A stretch of DNA of 20,150 nucleotides from DATCLA01 sp036564195 (lineage in GTDB: Bacteria > Bacillota > UBA4882 > UBA8346), in the NCBI GenBank assembly GCA_036564195.1, contig DATCLA010000091.1:1-20150 (forward strand), read 5' to 3'. Positions 1 to 7,020 of the stretch are shown piece by piece. The notes below the pieces were generated by a model. The model ran no database searches. It had not been told where the DNA came from and was given only the letters and a program-made list of their open reading frames with translations. The position numbers and the translations under genes were made by a program. How positions within the stretch are numbered: the stretch's first letter is position 1; every line of letters starts with the position of its first letter.

Positions 1-189
1 GTAAGAATGGGTATAATGTAGGATTTTGTCAGTAAAAAACAGGCTGCAGAGGCAAAAACAGTTATTTTAGGGCTATTAGGTTACTAAGGAATTATTAGGT
101 ATTTATGGAATATTATATTAAAGAAATGTCACCGGTGTCACATACACGAAGTGACTAAAAATCTTGAGAAGATAGGCATTTCGCGAATT

Positions 190-332
190 ACCCGGGGCTT
201 ACGGAATGGCTGGAAACATGAATACTTACCGTTCTTGACGTTCCCGGGTCCGGGAGGTGAAAACTCTTAATAGATTTGTTTTACCGGCCCCGCGCGGTGA
301 CAGTGGGAACTCGCTTGAGGAAACATTAAATT
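190..332 (+). promoter_or_regulatory. GC-rich structured leader upstream of porin-like gene
   Basis: The first 348 bases contain no credible gene. The 5' part is AT-rich. From about 180 the composition turns GC-rich just before the porin-like gene. ACCCGGG (190-196) can pair with CCCGGGT (243-249), enclosing a short ACGG/CCGT helix (201-204 with 229-232). A second GC-rich patch follows at about 283-310. An AGGAGG ribosome binding site sits just before the ATG at 349. This suggests a folded 5' UTR, perhaps controlling mRNA stability or translation. I found no match to a riboswitch family that I could defend. A TATAAT at 12-17 may be a -10 box whose -35 lies outside the window. Confidence 0.3.
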
Positions 333-348
333 TTGAGGAGGAAATCTA

Positions 349-1458
349 ATGAAAAAGTTTTTGGCGTTAACATTGGCATTGGTAATGCTTCTTTCGGTAG
401 CGAGCCTTGCAGCAGCGGTTGAGTTCAGCCATTCGATGGGAGGCCGTTTTTACGACTATTTCTCCACCATTGATGGCGACCGTGGCTTTAACCCGGCACC
501 GGGTAACGACACTTGGGACACAATTTTGGAAGGTAAAGTAACTGAAGGCAACACCTGGGCCTCTTTCGGATTCATCTTTGACACCTGGAACAACACGATT
601 AAGGCCAGCTTTGGGATTGATAATATTGCCGATACCCCGTGGAGCCTTGGCTTCAGCACTCACGACACCGGTACCGCCAACCTGGGCCAACAGTTTATGG
701 GGGATCTATTTAACGATTTTAAAGCCGATCCCGTCTTTAATACCTGCGATATGGGCGGTAGTTTTAACGTGAAATATATCACCGATACCTTTGAGTTCCG
801 CGCCGAAGCTCAGGTCTATGATGGAGATGGCAGCACGGGATGGACCTACCAAAATGAAACCTGGGTTGAACAGCCCGATCAAATTGACGAAGGCTATGCC
901 CTGGGATTTATCTTGAAAGGTGATATTGGTAAATTTTATATCGGTGGTAAAACCCGGCCGCAGTGGGATGACCCCTTATACATTCTGGGTGCCGATTTAA
1001 AATTGAATGACACCGTCGGTCTGAAAGTTGACTTCTGGTCCGATAAGAGCGGAGTGGCCGGTATGGGTGATGTAGGGGTTGTTGCCGGCGGCGGTCACCA
1101 AACTCTCCAAGCTACAGTGGATATTGACCGATTTACCGGGCAATTGGCTTATACTATGCATGAAGAGGATGTCGATGACACCATTGGTGTGGGCGCTGCT
1201 TATAAACTGACTGATAAATTGACCGTAGGTGCTAAGTACTTTATGGTCGACGATGAGAAACTTTATGAAGACGGACTTTATGATGTTTACGCACTATATA
1301 AAGTCGGCGTTTGGGATATTAAAGTCGGCGCCTCCAATGCCCAGTTCCTCAGGGGACAAGGCGGAAATAATAATGAAGGCGCTGAAGTGGATGCGTCTCA
1401 CCAAACTATCCTTAACGACGATGGCTTCTTCTATATCGGTGTTCACTTCGAGTTTTAA
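349..1458 (+). CDS. Porin-like outer-membrane beta-barrel protein
   Basis: The 369-residue product begins with a clear Sec signal peptide: KK, a hydrophobic core, and probable cleavage after Ala-Ala-Ala near residue 23. The rest has no hydrophobic helix. It is rich in alternating polar/aromatic strands with Gly, Asp, Trp and Tyr, such as KFYIGGK, VGAAYKL and WDIKVGAS, and it ends FFYIGVHFEF. An aromatic C-terminal residue preceded by alternating hydrophobic residues is the usual signal for outer-membrane barrel assembly, so a pore or structural barrel in the outer membrane is likely. There is no SLH domain of the kind found in Negativicutes OmpM. The ATG has an excellent upstream AGGAGG, and the gene is followed by a terminator, so it is probably monocistronic. 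Substrate is unknown and I recognise no specific family. Confidence 0.8.
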   Translation: MKKFLALTLALVMLLSVASLAAAVEFSHSMGGRFYDYFSTIDGDRGFNPAPGNDTWDTILEGKVTEGNTWASFGFIFDTWNNTIKASFGIDNIADTPWSLGFSTHDTGTANLGQQFMGDLFNDFKADPVFNTCDMGGSFNVKYITDTFEFRAEAQVYDGDGSTGWTYQNETWVEQPDQIDEGYALGFILKGDIGKFYIGGKTRPQWDDPLYILGADLKLNDTVGLKVDFWSDKSGVAGMGDVGVVAGGGHQTLQATVDIDRFTGQLAYTMHEEDVDDTIGVGAAYKLTDKLTVGAKYFMVDDEKLYEDGLYDVYALYKVGVWDIKVGASNAQFLRGQGGNNNEGAEVDASHQTILNDDGFFYIGVHFEF

Positions 1459-1526
1459 ATCGATCCTTATTAAGCAACGCGCTCCCTTCGGGGCGGGTAG
1501 AGAGGAGTTTGATTCTTTGAAAAATT

Positions 1527-1561
1527 CGGCATAGTCGTGAATTGCGGCTATGCCGTTTTTT
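1527..1561 (+). terminator. Rho-independent terminator of porin-like gene
   Basis: CGGCATAG (1527-1534) pairs perfectly with CTATGCCG (1548-1555) around a 13-base loop and is followed by six T. A second compact hairpin (about 1479-1494, CTCCC-TTC-GGGG type) lies between the stop codon and this terminator. Confidence 0.85.
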
Positions 1562-1682
1562 CGTTTAGTTTGGTAAGTCCATTGCGCCAATGCGGTTATA
1601 GAAAGTTTAAAGCGGAGAGCATCACCCTAGTGAAGGTCTGCTTTGTCTGGAAGTATTGATTTGAATACCTTAAATATATTAA

Positions 1683-1711
1683 TTGTTTTTAGCACACTCT
1701 CATGTTATAAT
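1683..1711 (+). promoter_or_regulatory. Sigma-A-like promoter with extended -10 for the AAA+ operon
   Basis: TTGTTT (1683-1688), a 17-base spacer and a perfect TATAAT (1706-1711) preceded by TG at 1703-1704, an extended -10. The start point would fall near 1718, giving a UTR of about 20 bases before the ATG at 1737. It is the only convincing promoter upstream of the three-gene operon. Confidence 0.65.
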
Positions 1712-1736
1712 AAAATCCATTTTATGGAAGGCACAA

Positions 1737-1811
1737 ATGATTACAATCAGCTACCAGAAGCTATGGAAATTATTGATGATAAAAGAGGTGAATCATGATA
1801 GATATTCCTAA
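1737..1811 (+). pseudogene. Truncated 5' end of an XRE-type (HTH_26-like) regulator
   Basis: A 24-codon frame starts at an ATG with GGAAGG (1726-1731) five bases upstream and directly behind the promoter. It contains ISYQKLWKLL followed by MIKE. From memory, small XRE regulators of the HTH_26 type (about 65-70 residues) begin with ISYxxLWKLLIDK, so this looks like the N-terminus of one. The helix-turn-helix itself is absent: the frame diverges after about residue 20 and stops at 1809-1811, inside the start of the AAA+ gene. It may be the scar of an insertion or deletion that put the AAA+ operon under a regulator's promoter, or a translated leader peptide coupled to the next gene. The match rests on only about a dozen residues. 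Confidence 0.45.
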
Positions 1812-4800
1812 AATTTTTAAATTTATTTTTCCGGAATACCAGATTATTGAATCCATAAAGCAGTATGGATTTATAGCCAGAAACAAATCAGTATTTATTG
1901 CCTCCCAAAGTGTTTCCGTTGATCAGCAGGGCGCTCAAAGTCAAGTTAGGCAGGCCGGTTCGTCTGTCATGACCTCACCTAAGCAGCATTCGAGCTCAAA
2001 AACGCCAGGTGATGCAGTGGCCTATTCCGGCAAAACAAACATTAAGGTTACCGGTGATCAGATAGACTTTAATATCGAAAATGCCAAGAAAATTGTTCAT
2101 AACCGATTTGTTGGTCAAAGAAAAGCAATTGATGATCTTTTCATTGCTTTTAAACGGCCACTGGTTGCCGGGGTACAAAAAGATAAGCCCAAAAACACTT
2201 TTATAGTAATCGGACCTGAAAGTACCGGTAAAAACAGTCTGATCGATTGCACCATCAGTGCTTTAAATCAGGAAAAACTGTTAAATTACCATACTTCCGT
2301 AAGAGTTGATTTATCATTATATCCTACTCAATCAGAAAAAGCGATTTTCTTGTCAGACCTTTATCAAGCCCTCTACACAAGCTCCGATGTGGTAATCTTT
2401 AAGAATTTTGAGAAATGTCATGCAGACATGCTGAGCGTTATTTCTGATCTGGTAGTATCCGGGAAGTACCAGCTTGGAGCCAGATATGCCATGCAGAATA
2501 ATAATCTCATTGAAGCAACAGGCGTCCTTATGCAAAATTCCATCAGTGAGATTTCCGCAAATAATAAGTACTTTATTTTCGTAACACAACTTGCGGAAAG
2601 TAAAGTAGCTGATTTGCTGGGGTTAAAATTTATGGAGAATGTCGAGGACATTATTAAGTTTGCTCCCTATACGGATTCAGAAATAGCTGAGATTATAAGA
2701 AGAATACTTTTGGCTTTAAATATCCGCGCTCAAAACCACCTGTCTGCTGTAATAAGCTACTCAGAAGAGTTTGTGCAACTGTGCGCTGGGAAATATAAAA
2801 AAACTACAGGATTTAAGCAGGTTGCGAATTTTATATTGATAGATGTTTATAAGGCATTATCTGAATATAAACTTCGCAATTCGATGGTAGCAAATGCTAA
2901 TATCTGCCTAAACTGCATTGACGGTACTATTTATGCGGAAATAAGGGAGCAGAGAGAATCAAAAACCGTTAATTTATCTTCGTATTTACCAAAGAAAAAT
3001 ATCTTTAATATTGATGAAATTAAAAGAGAACTTGCAGATGTAATCGGGCTTGCAAAGGTAAAAGAATATATATGGAATCTCGAAAATAATTTAAGAGTGC
3101 AACAAATTAGGGAAGATGCAGGTTATAAAGTAGCTTCTCCTTCTATGCATATGATTTTCACCGGGAATCCCGGTACAGGCAAAACAATGATAGCCAGAAT
3201 TGTTGCAAAATATTTGAAAGGCATTGGTCTGTTGTCGACAGGGCAATTGCTAGAAGTAAGCCGGGCAGATCTTGTTGGCCAGTATGTAGGACACACGGCT
3301 AAACAAACCAACGAGGTTATTCAATCGGCGCTCGGTGGTGTATTATTCATTGATGAAGCATATGCTCTTTGTCGCGACAAAAATGATACTTTCGGCCTTG
3401 AGGCAATTGATGCCTTGGTTAAAGCAATTGAAGACTATCGTGATGATCTAGTCGTAATCTTGGCTGGGTATAAGGAAGAAATGGAGAACTTTTTAAAATT
3501 AAACTCCGGTTTGAGGTCAAGATTCCCAAACATAATTGACTTTGAGGACTACACTGCCGCGGAAATGGTTCAGATTGCTGAGCTGACTGCAAAATCTAAA
3601 GGGTATAAGATAGCAGAAGATTGTAAAGAGGCATTATTGCGCCTTTTTAAAAAAAGCCAAGTTAAAGGAAGAAATGACAGCGGTAACGGCAGGCTGGTAC
3701 GCAATGTGATCGAAAGCGCAATAATCGAACAATCAAAACGAATATTAAATGCGCCTAAATCTGAATTTGATTTACTAAAATATGAAGATTTCAAATTTGA
3801 AAGTTTTAAAAAATTCGATTTGGAAAAAGCATTGAGTCCAATAATAGGACTTGAGAATGTTAAAGATTTTGTAAGAACACAATATAAACTTCTTATAGCA
3901 AACGAGAAAAGAAGGGAAGCCGGTATCATTGTCGATTCAACACAGTCTCTCAACATGATTTTTACAGGCAATCCTGGTACTGGTAAAACAACTATCGCCC
4001 GAGTTGTAGCGTCAATGCTTAAGGATATGGGACTGTTAAAAAAAGGGCACCTGGTAGAAACTGACCGGGGAGGTCTTGTTGGCGAATACGCCGGTCAAAC
4101 AGCTAAAAAAACCAATGAGTTATTTCGTAGTGCTTTAGGAGGCGTCCTTTTTATAGATGAAGCATATGCTTTAAGTAACGACTTTGGGAAAGAAGCCATC
4201 GATACACTTGTAAAGCTAATTGAAGACTTTCGTGAGGAAATTGTAGTTATTTTGGCCGGATATAAAAAGGAAATGGCAGATTTCATGAAATTAAACCCCG
4301 GTCTTGAATCACGTTTTCCTTTAGTTATTGATTTTCCGGATTATAAGCCGGATGATTTATATGCGATCGCTTTGAAGATGATTGCTGCAAAAGGCTTTAC
4401 AATTACCGAGGAGGCCAAAAGTGTTCTTAAAGAGCAGATAATTCTCGCACATAAATCTTCTACTGCTTGTTCTGGTAATGGACGCATGGTAAGGAATATG
4501 GTTGAAAAGATCATGCGGAACCAATCAGCCAGAATTGCTTCAATCGAAGATGTTTCCAGAGAAGGACTCACCGAAATAGTTTTTGAGGATATCGAGGTAA
4601 GAAATGTAAGTACCAACAGGTTTGAGTTGGAAAAGGTGCTTGCTGCAATCGTTGGTTTAACAGATGTAAAGAATTATATCCGAAGCCTCTACGCCCGTTT
4701 GAAAATGCAGAATGAACGGAAGAAGCTGGGGCTTCCTGTTGATAGTACTCAAACCTTACATATGATTTTCAAGGGTAACCCCGGAACGGGTAAAACAATG

Positions 4801-5418
4801 ATTGCTCGAATCATAGCGGATGTTCTCTATAACATTGGAATTATAAAGACTAATAAGCTTGTCGAAACCGACCGGGCAGGTCTGGTGGCCGGATATGTCG
4901 GCCAAACTGCAATCAAAACAGCTGAAAAAGTTGCTGAAGCAATGGACGGAGTTTTGTTTATCGATGAAGCTTATTCCCTTGCTCAAGGCGGCGCAAATGA
5001 TTTTGGCAGGGAAGCCATTGATACTCTTGTTAAACTCATGGATGATAACAGGGAGCGGCTGGTAGTTATTCTTGCCGGTTACAGTAAAAACATGGATGAC
5101 TTTCTAAAAACCAATCCCGGTCTTAAGTCCAGATTCCCAAACATCATTGAATTTCCAGATTATTCTGTTGATGAATTATTGATTATTGCTGACAACCTAT
5201 ATTCGGCAAAAGGATATCTTTTGGGGAATGGAGCCAAAGCTAAATTATTAACTATATTTCAAAAAAAGCGCCAAGAGAGTGCATTTGGCAACGGACGTTA
5301 TGTTCGAAATGTCTTTGAACGCTCCGTAAACAAACAAGCCTTACGGCTCAGTAACGATGCAGATCTAACCCGGGAAGAACTCACAACTATTGAAGCTGAT
5401 GATATTGAGGAGGTGTAG
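1795..5418 (+). CDS. Four-domain AAA+ ATPase: dead Clp-like domain plus three CbbX/SpoVK-like modules
   Basis: The 1207-residue protein has four AAA+ regions. Residues about 1-100 are a non-conserved head with a Gln/Ser-rich stretch. Residues about 100-330 resemble the Clp second ATPase domain (VGQRKAIDDL, then FIVIGPESTGKNS at 136-148), but Walker A has Asn147 for Thr and Walker B has Lys203-Asn204 for Asp-Glu, so it should not hydrolyse ATP. Three CbbX/SpoVK-like modules follow (404-673, 674-942, 943-1207). Each has Walker A GNPGTGKT (457, 725, 994), Walker B FIDEAY with DE at 520, 788 and 1057, a pore-loop tyrosine (Y497, Y765, Y1034), SRF arginines (R576, R840, R1113) and sensor-2 GNGRxVRN. 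CbbX proteins are ring remodellers, so this is probably a cytoplasmic protein-remodelling engine with an unknown client. The ATG follows GAGGTG. It ends two bases before the next gene, whose ribosome binding site lies in its last codons. Base composition is AT-rich. Confidence 0.9.
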   Translation: MIDIPKIFKFIFPEYQIIESIKQYGFIARNKSVFIASQSVSVDQQGAQSQVRQAGSSVMTSPKQHSSSKTPGDAVAYSGKTNIKVTGDQIDFNIENAKKIVHNRFVGQRKAIDDLFIAFKRPLVAGVQKDKPKNTFIVIGPESTGKNSLIDCTISALNQEKLLNYHTSVRVDLSLYPTQSEKAIFLSDLYQALYTSSDVVIFKNFEKCHADMLSVISDLVVSGKYQLGARYAMQNNNLIEATGVLMQNSISEISANNKYFIFVTQLAESKVADLLGLKFMENVEDIIKFAPYTDSEIAEIIRRILLALNIRAQNHLSAVISYSEEFVQLCAGKYKKTTGFKQVANFILIDVYKALSEYKLRNSMVANANICLNCIDGTIYAEIREQRESKTVNLSSYLPKKNIFNIDEIKRELADVIGLAKVKEYIWNLENNLRVQQIREDAGYKVASPSMHMIFTGNPGTGKTMIARIVAKYLKGIGLLSTGQLLEVSRADLVGQYVGHTAKQTNEVIQSALGGVLFIDEAYALCRDKNDTFGLEAIDALVKAIEDYRDDLVVILAGYKEEMENFLKLNSGLRSRFPNIIDFEDYTAAEMVQIAELTAKSKGYKIAEDCKEALLRLFKKSQVKGRNDSGNGRLVRNVIESAIIEQSKRILNAPKSEFDLLKYEDFKFESFKKFDLEKALSPIIGLENVKDFVRTQYKLLIANEKRREAGIIVDSTQSLNMIFTGNPGTGKTTIARVVASMLKDMGLLKKGHLVETDRGGLVGEYAGQTAKKTNELFRSALGGVLFIDEAYALSNDFGKEAIDTLVKLIEDFREEIVVILAGYKKEMADFMKLNPGLESRFPLVIDFPDYKPDDLYAIALKMIAAKGFTITEEAKSVLKEQIILAHKSSTACSGNGRMVRNMVEKIMRNQSARIASIEDVSREGLTEIVFEDIEVRNVSTNRFELEKVLAAIVGLTDVKNYIRSLYARLKMQNERKKLGLPVDSTQTLHMIFKGNPGTGKTMIARIIADVLYNIGIIKTNKLVETDRAGLVAGYVGQTAIKTAEKVAEAMDGVLFIDEAYSLAQGGANDFGREAIDTLVKLMDDNRERLVVILAGYSKNMDDFLKTNPGLKSRFPNIIEFPDYSVDELLIIADNLYSAKGYLLGNGAKAKLLTIFQKKRQESAFGNGRYVRNVFERSVNKQALRLSNDADLTREELTTIEADDIEEV
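3004..5415 (+). repeat. Three tandem intragenic copies of a CbbX-like AAA+ module
   Basis: The units begin at 3004, 3814 and 4621, each opening with F-x-[IL]-[DE]-x-[IV/AL] and an IGL or VGL box. The codons for the first glycine of Walker A lie at 3163, 3967 and, at the equivalent position, 4771-4774, about 804 bases apart. The second and third copies look closer to each other (VDSTQ, VETDR, DTLVKL) than to the first. Copies are diverged at DNA level, so this is old duplication rather than a recent array. Confidence 0.85.
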
Positions 5419-5420
5419 TT

Positions 5421-5852
5421 ATGGGTAAGCTAAAGGACTCTCTAGCTAATACGGCCGCTATTATATATTTTTTAACTGTGATGTGGTGGATCTTGTTGCT
5501 ACTTATTGTGGTACCAATCGGGTTAATTTTGGAGATACATACAATACGCAGCTCCGGATTTTCTACGTCAAATGACGGAACTGCTTTTATTGGGGTATTT
5601 GGGCTATTTATAGGATTGTCTTTGCTTATTCCTGCATTCAGGAGAATGTACTACAAATTGCCTTGGATGTTTCCTTTTGTAAGAATATTGTATCCGAACG
5701 TCATCATAATGAGTATAGCTATAATTCTGTTGAATTATGGTTATGAAGTCCAAAATCCGGCACGGCATAATCTTTTCTTTATTATGATGGTATGTCAAAT
5801 AATTGTTTGTAGAGTCTTTATGTGTATATATTTTAACCGCAAGAGAGTTTAG
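5421..5852 (+). CDS. Small four-helix membrane protein of AAA+ operon
   Basis: The 143-residue product is very hydrophobic, with four likely membrane helices near residues 11-35, 56-73, 88-106 and 116-136. The loops carry basic residues (FRRMYYK, NRKRV), which suggests that the loop between helices 2 and 3 and the C-terminus face the cytoplasm. There is no signal peptide and no motif I recognise. The ATG lies two bases after the AAA+ stop, with GAGGAGG inside the end of the AAA+ gene, so translation is probably coupled. Its position between a cytoplasmic ATPase and a single-pass membrane protein suggests a membrane anchor or channel-like partner. That role is inference from context only. Confidence 0.75.
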   Translation: MGKLKDSLANTAAIIYFLTVMWWILLLLIVVPIGLILEIHTIRSSGFSTSNDGTAFIGVFGLFIGLSLLIPAFRRMYYKLPWMFPFVRILYPNVIIMSIAIILLNYGYEVQNPARHNLFFIMMVCQIIVCRVFMCIYFNRKRV

Positions 5853-5872
5853 TATATCGGAGGCGATAACTA

Positions 5873-6556
5873 ATGAATAATGATCAAAACAAAAGTATTC
5901 AAAATGAGCTGAATCAAAAGATTAATACATCTAATTATGTTGCAGCAAAAGTAGATAATAATCAGGCCTCGCAGGATCAAAAAAGCCAAACTGAAAATGA
6001 TATGATAGCTTATGATGCATCAAATGACAATTCCCAAAATGATATTCAAAAGCAAAACCATAAAAAAATGGACAGACCGTTAAAAATATTTGGAGGTATT
6101 TGTATAGCCTTATTTGTCGTAGCAATGATTTTTAGCGCTAACTCATCTATAAACACGTCAGATGCGGCTAAAGATGCCCTTACCAAGAAGGTATCAACTT
6201 CATTAGCAGCAGGAACTATCCTGCTTGCAAATGATGAGAACATCGGTCAGCAGGATTATACAATAACTCATCAATATGATAAAAACAATACAAAGATTAA
6301 AGTTTGGGATTACGCTGCCGAGGATGGCGATTATGTTCAAGTTTTGGTTAACGGTTCTCCAATAACCGATGCCTTTATGATAAAACACAAGCCTGTGGAG
6401 ATTACCGTTCCAGCAGTTGGTGAAGTCCAGATAAAGGGGATCCTGGATGGAGGTGGAGGCATTACTTATGCAGTACGATATGACTTAAACGGTATGAGCT
6501 ATTTTAATTCCGCTCCGGAAGGCGAATTTAATACCTATACATTAATAAGAGAATAA
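5873..6556 (+). CDS. Single-pass membrane protein with extracytoplasmic beta-like domain
   Basis: The 227-residue product has three parts. Residues 1-68 are polar, rich in Asn, Gln, Asp and Ser, and probably disordered. Residues about 70-88 form one membrane helix, preceded by basic residues, which predicts N-in/C-out topology. Residues about 125-227 are strand-rich, with KVWDYAAEDGDYVQVLVNG (143-161), a proline- and valine-rich middle, DGGGGITYA (192-200), YFN and a terminal TYTL. The EDGD...DGGGGITYA pattern looks like a compact beta-sandwich, possibly a ligand- or surface-binding domain; I cannot name the family. The ATG has GGAGG nine bases upstream and starts 20 bases after the previous stop. 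It is the last gene of the operon, before a terminator. Confidence 0.75.
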   Translation: MNNDQNKSIQNELNQKINTSNYVAAKVDNNQASQDQKSQTENDMIAYDASNDNSQNDIQKQNHKKMDRPLKIFGGICIALFVVAMIFSANSSINTSDAAKDALTKKVSTSLAAGTILLANDENIGQQDYTITHQYDKNNTKIKVWDYAAEDGDYVQVLVNGSPITDAFMIKHKPVEITVPAVGEVQIKGILDGGGGITYAVRYDLNGMSYFNSAPEGEFNTYTLIRE

Positions 6557-6610
6557 AGCTTTGTAAAGATAAATGTTAACAATTATTCTTCTAATTTAAA
6601 TTGACAAGAA

Positions 6611-6653
6611 AATGACCATGCAGAAGTACTAGAATTTTGTATGGTCATTTTTT
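6611..6653 (+). terminator. Terminator of AAA+ operon
   Basis: AATGACCAT (6611-6619) pairs perfectly with ATGGTCATT (6641-6649) and runs into six T. An A-run before the stem means it could also act on the minus strand. The loop is 21 bases. Confidence 0.8.
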
Positions 6654-7020
6654 CTGCCATCTGAAGCAGTTCGCTTAAATTTCAGTTCAATAGAATTGAA
6701 CACCGCCATAAGCCAAATTTGAAAAGAGGAAGCAATAAGGAAACAGACTGTCGTGAAAATAGGTAAATAGCGACAGAAGCGCGGTGCAGCCAACTGTGGT
6801 CGTTCCGACCGATCGGCCATAATTTTCCTACGGTTGTCTGTTTATTGTTGCAATATTTTAAGCTAAAAAACGTTATTAAAAGTATAACCGTTTTAAAGTA
6901 GTGGATTTAGTTTAACAGTGTATCCAGTCATTGAGCGGAATGTCATTTAATATGTCTGGAAAAATAGCAGTCAATATGATAGGTTAATATTGAATGGGAT
7001 AAATTTACGGAGATGATTAA
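6654..7020. other. Gene-free stretch with several short hairpins
   Basis: No convincing gene is seen in these 367 bases. They hold a 7+7-base palindrome GTTCAAT...ATTGAAC (6685-6701), a CTGTCG/CGACAG stem with a 17-base loop (6748-6776) and GGTCG-TTC-CGACC (6798-6810) running into CCGATCGG. The section 6740-6820 is GC-richer than its surroundings, and the last 190 bases are AT-rich. The promoter of the downstream penicillin-binding protein must lie here, but I see no clean -35/-10 pair. The final GGAG (7010-7013) is the ribosome binding site of the next gene. Confidence 0.4.

Noticed and set aside
230..320. Cobalamin-riboswitch-like fragments (GGTGAAAA, then CCCCGC...CAGTG) in the porin leader.
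   Set aside because: The order is partly similar, but the hallmark 3' B12-box (AGCCAGGA...ACCTGCC-like) and the upstream core are missing, so the resemblance may be chance.
1724..1798. A 24-codon frame starting ATGGAAGG whose TGA overlaps the AAA+ start codon (ATGA).
   Set aside because: It has no ribosome binding site of its own; the GGAAGG it contains serves the overlapping frame at 1737, which also resembles a known protein N-terminus.
1795..5418. Classical type VII secretion EccA or SpoVK identity for the AAA+ protein.
   Set aside because: EccA has one ATPase module behind TPR repeats and SpoVK is a single-module protein; no WXG100 or FtsK-like genes are nearby.
6629..6820. Minus-strand 63-codon frame with one hydrophobic stretch and a weak AGGAAA upstream.
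   Set aside because: It ends inside the operon terminator, overlaps several hairpins and resembles nothing I know; coding is not supported.
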